A stretch of DNA of 55,063 bases from Planctomycetota bacterium (GTDB lineage: Bacteria > Planctomycetota > UBA1135), in assembly GCA_003696625.1 (NCBI GenBank), contig RFGR01000051.1:1-55063 (forward strand), given 5' to 3'. A program made the translations under genes and the position numbers. A model generated the notes under the pieces. That model did not search any database, was not told the DNA's origin, and saw only the letters and a list, made by a program, of their open reading frames with translations. How positions within the stretch are numbered: the first letter of the stretch is position 1; the number at the start of each line of letters is the position of its first letter. Below are positions 51,303 to 55,063 of this stretch, piece after piece.

Positions 51303-52771
51303 GGTTCTCTGCGCTGGCCGCCGCCGGCCCCGGCGAGTTCGTCGAGGCGCAGCAGGCGGAGGGTGTTCGTGGCGCCGGTGCGGCTGAAGGCGCCGGTGAG
51401 CGCGGCCACCAGGTCGCCCGGACGGAGCCAGGAGGCGCGCGCGAGGGCTTCCGCCGCGTGCCGGTGCATCTGCCGGACGGTTCGGAAGCGGCGGATCAGG
51501 GCCGGACGGACCCCCCAGTAGAGGGCCATCCGGTGGAAGGAGCGTTCGTCCGCGGTGAGGCCGACCAGGGGCCGGCCGCTGCGGAAGGAACTGGCCAGTC
51601 TAGCGGTGCGCCCGGTCTCGGTAAAGGCGAGGATCGCCCGCGCCCCGGCCTCGCGGGCGGCGGCGATGGCAGCGTGGACCGTCGCCGCCTCGATCGGACT
51701 GGAGGACAGGGCCGCCCGGCCGGGCCGCGGCGGCGGCTCCCGGCGGCCTCGGAACAGCCGGGCCTCCGTCCGCCGAACGATCCGGTCCATGGTCCGCGCC
51801 GCCCGCACCGGGTCGACCCCGACCGCGGTCTCGCCGCTGAGCATGACCGCGTCGGCGCCGTCGAGCACCGCGTTGGCGACGTCGGAGACCTCGGCCCGGG
51901 TCGGCTGCAGGGAATCGACCATGCTCTCGAGCATCTGGGTGGCGATGACCACCGGCACGGCGTGGTCCCGGCAGATCCGGATCAGATCCTTCTGGACCAG
52001 CGGCACCGCCTCGTGCCCGAGTTCGACCGCCAGGTCTCCCCGCGCCACCATGACCGCGTCGGCGGCGGCGACGATCGCCTCCGGGTGGCGCAGCGCTTCC
52101 GGAGTCTCGATCTTGGCCATCACCGGCGCCTCGAGGCCGGCCCGAGCCGCAGCCCGACGCAGCAGGTCGAGGTCGGCGGCGCGGCGGACGAAGCTGAGCG
52201 CCAGCCAGTCCACCCCGGCCGCGGCCGCCCAGGCCAGGTCCCGCCGGTCCCGGGCCGACAGGACCGGGGCTCGGATCTCGCTGTCCGGCAGATTGACGCC
52301 CTGGTGGGAGTCGATCGTGTCGCCGCGGACGACCCGACAGCGGAGGGCGCGGTCGCCCCGCTCCAGCACCTTCAGTTCGACCCGCCCGTCGCGCAGCAGC
52401 ACCCGCTGGCCCGGGCACAGATCCCGAAGCAGGCCGCGGTAGTCCACCGGCAGCGCGCCGCCGGCCGCGGCTCGGCCCGGCCGCAGCTCGACCCGTTCCC
52501 CCCGCCGGAGCCGCCGCGGTTCCGGCAGCCGGCCGAGCCGGATCCGCGGGCCGCGCAGATCGGCGAGGATCGCCACCGGCCGCTCCAGCCGACGGCGGAC
52601 GCGCCGGATCCGCCGGACCCAGCGGCTCCGCTCGGCCGGATCGCCGTGGCTCAGGTTGAGCCGGAAGGCGTCCACCCCGGCCCGGACCAGTTCCTCGATC
52701 CGGCGCTCGGACCCGCTGGCCGGGCCGAGGGTGGCGAGGATCCGGGTCCGGGCGGGGTGGCGTTCGAGCAT
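51299..52771 (-). CDS. pyk: Pyruvate kinase
   Basis: RTRILATLGPASGSERRIEELVRAGVDAFRLNLSHG, MVARGDLAVELGHEAVPLVQKDLI, IATQMLESMVDSLQPTRAEVSDVANAVLDGADAVMLSGETAVG. Confidence 0.97.
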   Translation of the reverse strand: MLERHPARTRILATLGPASGSERRIEELVRAGVDAFRLNLSHGDPAERSRWVRRIRRVRRRLERPVAILADLRGPRIRLGRLPEPRRLRRGERVELRPGRAAAGGALPVDYRGLLRDLCPGQRVLLRDGRVELKVLERGDRALRCRVVRGDTIDSHQGVNLPDSEIRAPVLSARDRRDLAWAAAAGVDWLALSFVRRAADLDLLRRAAARAGLEAPVMAKIETPEALRHPEAIVAAADAVMVARGDLAVELGHEAVPLVQKDLIRICRDHAVPVVIATQMLESMVDSLQPTRAEVSDVANAVLDGADAVMLSGETAVGVDPVRAARTMDRIVRRTEARLFRGRREPPPRPGRAALSSSPIEAATVHAAIAAAREAGARAILAFTETGRTARLASSFRSGRPLVGLTADERSFHRMALYWGVRPALIRRFRTVRQMHRHAAEALARASWLRPGDLVAALTGAFSRTGATNTLRLLRLDELAGAGGGQRREP

Positions 52772-52790
52772 CGGCCCGGCGGGCCGGAGG

Positions 52791-53729
52791 TCAGAGCAGG
52801 CCCTTCTCGCGCAGGGTCTCGAGGTCCTTGCGGACCGCGGCCGCCGAGCGCTGGAGGGACGCGGAGTCGGCCTCGGACAGCTCGAGCTCGACGACCCGCT
52901 CGACCCCGTTGGCGCCGAGCACGCAGGGCACGCCCATGAAGATGTCCTCGAGCCCGTACTGGCCCTGCAGGTAGGCGGCGCAAGGGATCAGCCGCTTCTC
53001 GTCGCGCAGGATCGCCTTGGCCATCGCCACGGCGCCGGCCGACGGCGCGTAGAAGGCGGAGCCGGTCTTGAGCAGAGCGACGATCTCGCCGCCGCCCTTC
53101 TTGGTGCGCTCGTTGATCGCGGTGATCTTCTCTTCCGACAGCAGCGCGGTGACCGAGACCCCGTTCAGGGTCGAGAAGGCCGGCATCGGCACCATCGAGT
53201 CGCCGTGGCCGCCGAGCACCATGCAGCGGGCGTCGGCGACGCCGCCGCCGAGCTGTTCGCTGATGAAGAAGCTCATCCGGGCCGAGTCGAGCGCGCCGGC
53301 CATCCCGACGACCCGGTTCTTCGCGAAGCCGAGCCGGGCCGCCATCAGGTAGACCATCGTGTCGAGCGGGTTGGAGACCACGATCACCCGCGCCTCGGGC
53401 GAGCCTTCGGCGACGTAGCCGGCGACCGCGTTGACGATCTTGCCGTTCACCTCGAGCAGATCGCTCCGGTCCATGCCCGGCTTGCGCGGCATGCCCGCGG
53501 TCATGATCACGAGGTCCGAGCCGTGGGTGTCGGCGGGATCGTTGGTGCCGACCACCCGGGCCTGGTAGCCCTCGATGGCGGCGGCCTCGTTCAGGTCGAG
53601 GGCGAGGCCCTGCGGCCGACCCTCGATGACGTCGATCAGGACGATCTCCTCGGCCAGTTCCTTCTCGGCGAGGCGCTGGGCGCAGGTCATGCCGACGAAT
53701 CCGGCGCCGACCACGGTGACTCGTGTCAT
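52791..53729 (-). CDS. mdh: Malate dehydrogenase (LDH-like)
   Basis: VTVVGAGFVGMTCAQRLAEKELAEEIVLIDVIEGRPQGLALDLNEAA, VSNPLDTMVYL, VVGMAGALDSARMSFFI, MVLGGHGDSMVPMPAFSTLNGV; SD-like GGAGAGAG before ATG. Confidence 0.96.
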   Translation of the reverse strand: MTRVTVVGAGFVGMTCAQRLAEKELAEEIVLIDVIEGRPQGLALDLNEAAAIEGYQARVVGTNDPADTHGSDLVIMTAGMPRKPGMDRSDLLEVNGKIVNAVAGYVAEGSPEARVIVVSNPLDTMVYLMAARLGFAKNRVVGMAGALDSARMSFFISEQLGGGVADARCMVLGGHGDSMVPMPAFSTLNGVSVTALLSEEKITAINERTKKGGGEIVALLKTGSAFYAPSAGAVAMAKAILRDEKRLIPCAAYLQGQYGLEDIFMGVPCVLGANGVERVVELELSEADSASLQRSAAAVRKDLETLREKGLL

Positions 53730-53815
53730 GGTTCTCTCTCCAGGCGGGTTCAGATCGGGGAGACCGGCCGTTCCTGGGCCGCAGGACGGGGCCGGAAGCT
53801 GCGGCGGGGCGGCAG

Positions 53816-53821
53816 ATCCTA
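53816..53821 (-). promoter_or_regulatory. -10-like TAGGAT upstream of mdh (about 86 nt before ATG)
   Basis: Minus strand TAGGAT in the mdh intergenic region; mdh also has an SD-like GGAGAGAG. Confidence 0.35.
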
Positions 53822-53849
53822 GCCCCTCCCGCCGCCCGCGGCCAGGGTT

Positions 53850-54887
53850 TCAGCCGGCCAGGAAGGCGGCGCCGTTGGCCTCCCACCAGCTCTTCCACTG
53901 GCGATAGGCGGCCTCGCGGGCGGCCCGGGCCTGCTCCCCCTCCCCGTCGTGCTGGTAGCCGAAGTTCTGGCCGGTGATCCTGCGCAGGGAACGCACGGCC
54001 GCCTCCCGGACGAAGGCCACCTCGTCGAGCAGGGCCTCGATCAGGTGCGGCACGGCCGGCCGGGCGTCCCATTCGCCGAAGGTGTGGGCGGCGAGGAAGC
54101 GGGTGAACTCGTAGGGGTCGGCCAACAGCGGATAGAGATGAGGCAGCAGTCGCTCGTCCGGGATCGACGACAACTTTTCCAGAGCGCCGTAGCGGACCTC
54201 GGGATCCTCGTCCTGGAGCTTGCGGAGCAGGGCGGAGACCTCGCCGGAGAAGGTCTCCTCCTCGGCCGGGGGCGCGGCCGCGGCGAGGGCGGCGGTGGCG
54301 GCCTCGAGGGCCTGGATCCGGTCGCGCAGGCCGTCCAGGTTGGCGCGGTTGGAGCGCTGACGGTCCTCGACCACGGACAAGGTGGCCTCGACCCGACCGA
54401 AGCGCTGGGCCAGCTCGTCTTGGGCCGCAGCCAGGGGCGCCAAGGCCTCGAGGCCGGACTGGAGCCGGGCGAAGCCGCCCTCGACCGTTGCCGCCAGGTC
54501 CTCCTGCGCCCGGCGCAAGGTCAGGACCTCCTCCCGGACCAGGGACAGATCTTCGGCCAGCGCGGCGTCTCCGGCCGCGGCCCGCTCGCCGGCCTCGGCC
54601 ACCGCCCGGTCGAGCTCGCCGCGGGCCAAGTTCAAGCTCCCCTCCAGCTCGTCGCCGCTGACCTGGAGCTGCCACCACAGGAGCGCCGCCGCCGCCCAGC
54701 CGAGCAGCGCGGCGACCAGGGCGGCCCAGGCCAGGCCGCCGCCGGCGCGGCCGAGGCCGGCGCGGCCCAAGAGTTCCAGACAGTCCGGGCAGAGCAGCCG
54801 TTCCCCGGAGCGGGCGCAGGAGCCGTCCTGGACTTCCGCCAGGGGCACGGAGCGGTCGCAGAGGTTGCAGAAATGGACTTCGGCCAT
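53850..54887 (-). CDS. Zinc-ribbon / TM / coiled-coil / HEAT-repeat protein
   Basis: CNLCDRSVPLAEVQDGSCARSGERLLCPDCLELL, TM AWAALVAALLGWAAAALLWW, coiled coil, HEAT (DEDPEVRYGALEKLSSIPDERLLPHLYPLLADPYEFTRFLAAHTFGEW). Confidence 0.8.
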   Translation of the reverse strand: MAEVHFCNLCDRSVPLAEVQDGSCARSGERLLCPDCLELLGRAGLGRAGGGLAWAALVAALLGWAAAALLWWQLQVSGDELEGSLNLARGELDRAVAEAGERAAAGDAALAEDLSLVREEVLTLRRAQEDLAATVEGGFARLQSGLEALAPLAAAQDELAQRFGRVEATLSVVEDRQRSNRANLDGLRDRIQALEAATAALAAAAPPAEEETFSGEVSALLRKLQDEDPEVRYGALEKLSSIPDERLLPHLYPLLADPYEFTRFLAAHTFGEWDARPAVPHLIEALLDEVAFVREAAVRSLRRITGQNFGYQHDGEGEQARAAREAAYRQWKSWWEANGAAFLAG

Positions 54888-54893
54888 CGCCGG

Positions 54894-54899
54894 AGAATA
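54894..54899 (-). promoter_or_regulatory. -10-like TATTCT, 6 nt before HEAT-protein ATG
   Basis: Minus strand TATTCT-ccggcg-ATG. Confidence 0.55.
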
Positions 54900-54933
54900 G
54901 CGGGCCCCGAGCGGTCGGACACGGACTCCGGGA

Positions 54934-55063
54934 TCAGGAATCCCCGATCCGCCGGAGGCCGCGACCGAGGGCCAGGACGGCGGCGAGGAGGGCGGCCGCC
55001 AGCGCCGGCCGCCGGATCGGCCGGGGCCGCGGCAGCCGGGCCTGGGCCGCCAGCCAGCGGCGC
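54934..55063 (-). CDS. C-terminal fragment of a gene running off the right edge
   Basis: Minus frame open from 55062 to TGA at 54934-54936: RRWLAAQARLPRPRPIRRPALAAALLAAVLALGRGLRRIGDS*; TM-like. Only the C-terminus is visible. Confidence 0.4.
   Translation of the reverse strand, partial: RRWLAAQARLPRPRPIRRPALAAALLAAVLALGRGLRRIGDS

Overview
High-GC (roughly 70-75% by eye) bacterial chromosomal segment, densely coded. I support about 45 protein genes. No rRNA, tRNA, CRISPR array, transposase, integrase or phage gene was seen. Most content is housekeeping: selA, recJ-yqaA-polA-antiporter, miaA with an M16 peptidase pair, a GT4/Alg14-like/Alg13-like glycosyltransferase set, a ubiE-CPBP-ubiX-ubiA-holA-mutL operon, ruvB-spoIID-tgt, cstA, an ECF sigma factor with an anti-sigma/VWA-like fusion, adenosine deaminase, a tatA-mobA-polyprenyl synthase-resB-ccsA operon, sucCD, mdh-pyk and an apparent displaced bL34 gene. 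Most of the very large antisense ORFs in the supplied track are GC-driven shadows. The most interesting signals are: (i) a recurrent -10-like hexamer placed exactly 6 or 8 nt before the start codon of many operon-leading genes, suggesting leaderless transcription; (ii) a compact operon for respiratory-chain maturation, including a TatA with a lipoprotein-like N-terminal extension; (iii) a VWA protein with a destroyed MIDAS motif fused to an anti-sigma-like N-terminus; (iv) a gluzincin-like protein with HNLSH in place of HExxH; (v) a 46-aa divergent bL34 overlapping pyk and absent from the ORF track; (vi) a possible CTG start in an MnmC-like methyltransferase. Taxonomy cannot be fixed from the sequence alone; a Planctomycetota-like or related lineage is only a guess. 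No defence system or clearly novel multi-gene system was recognised.
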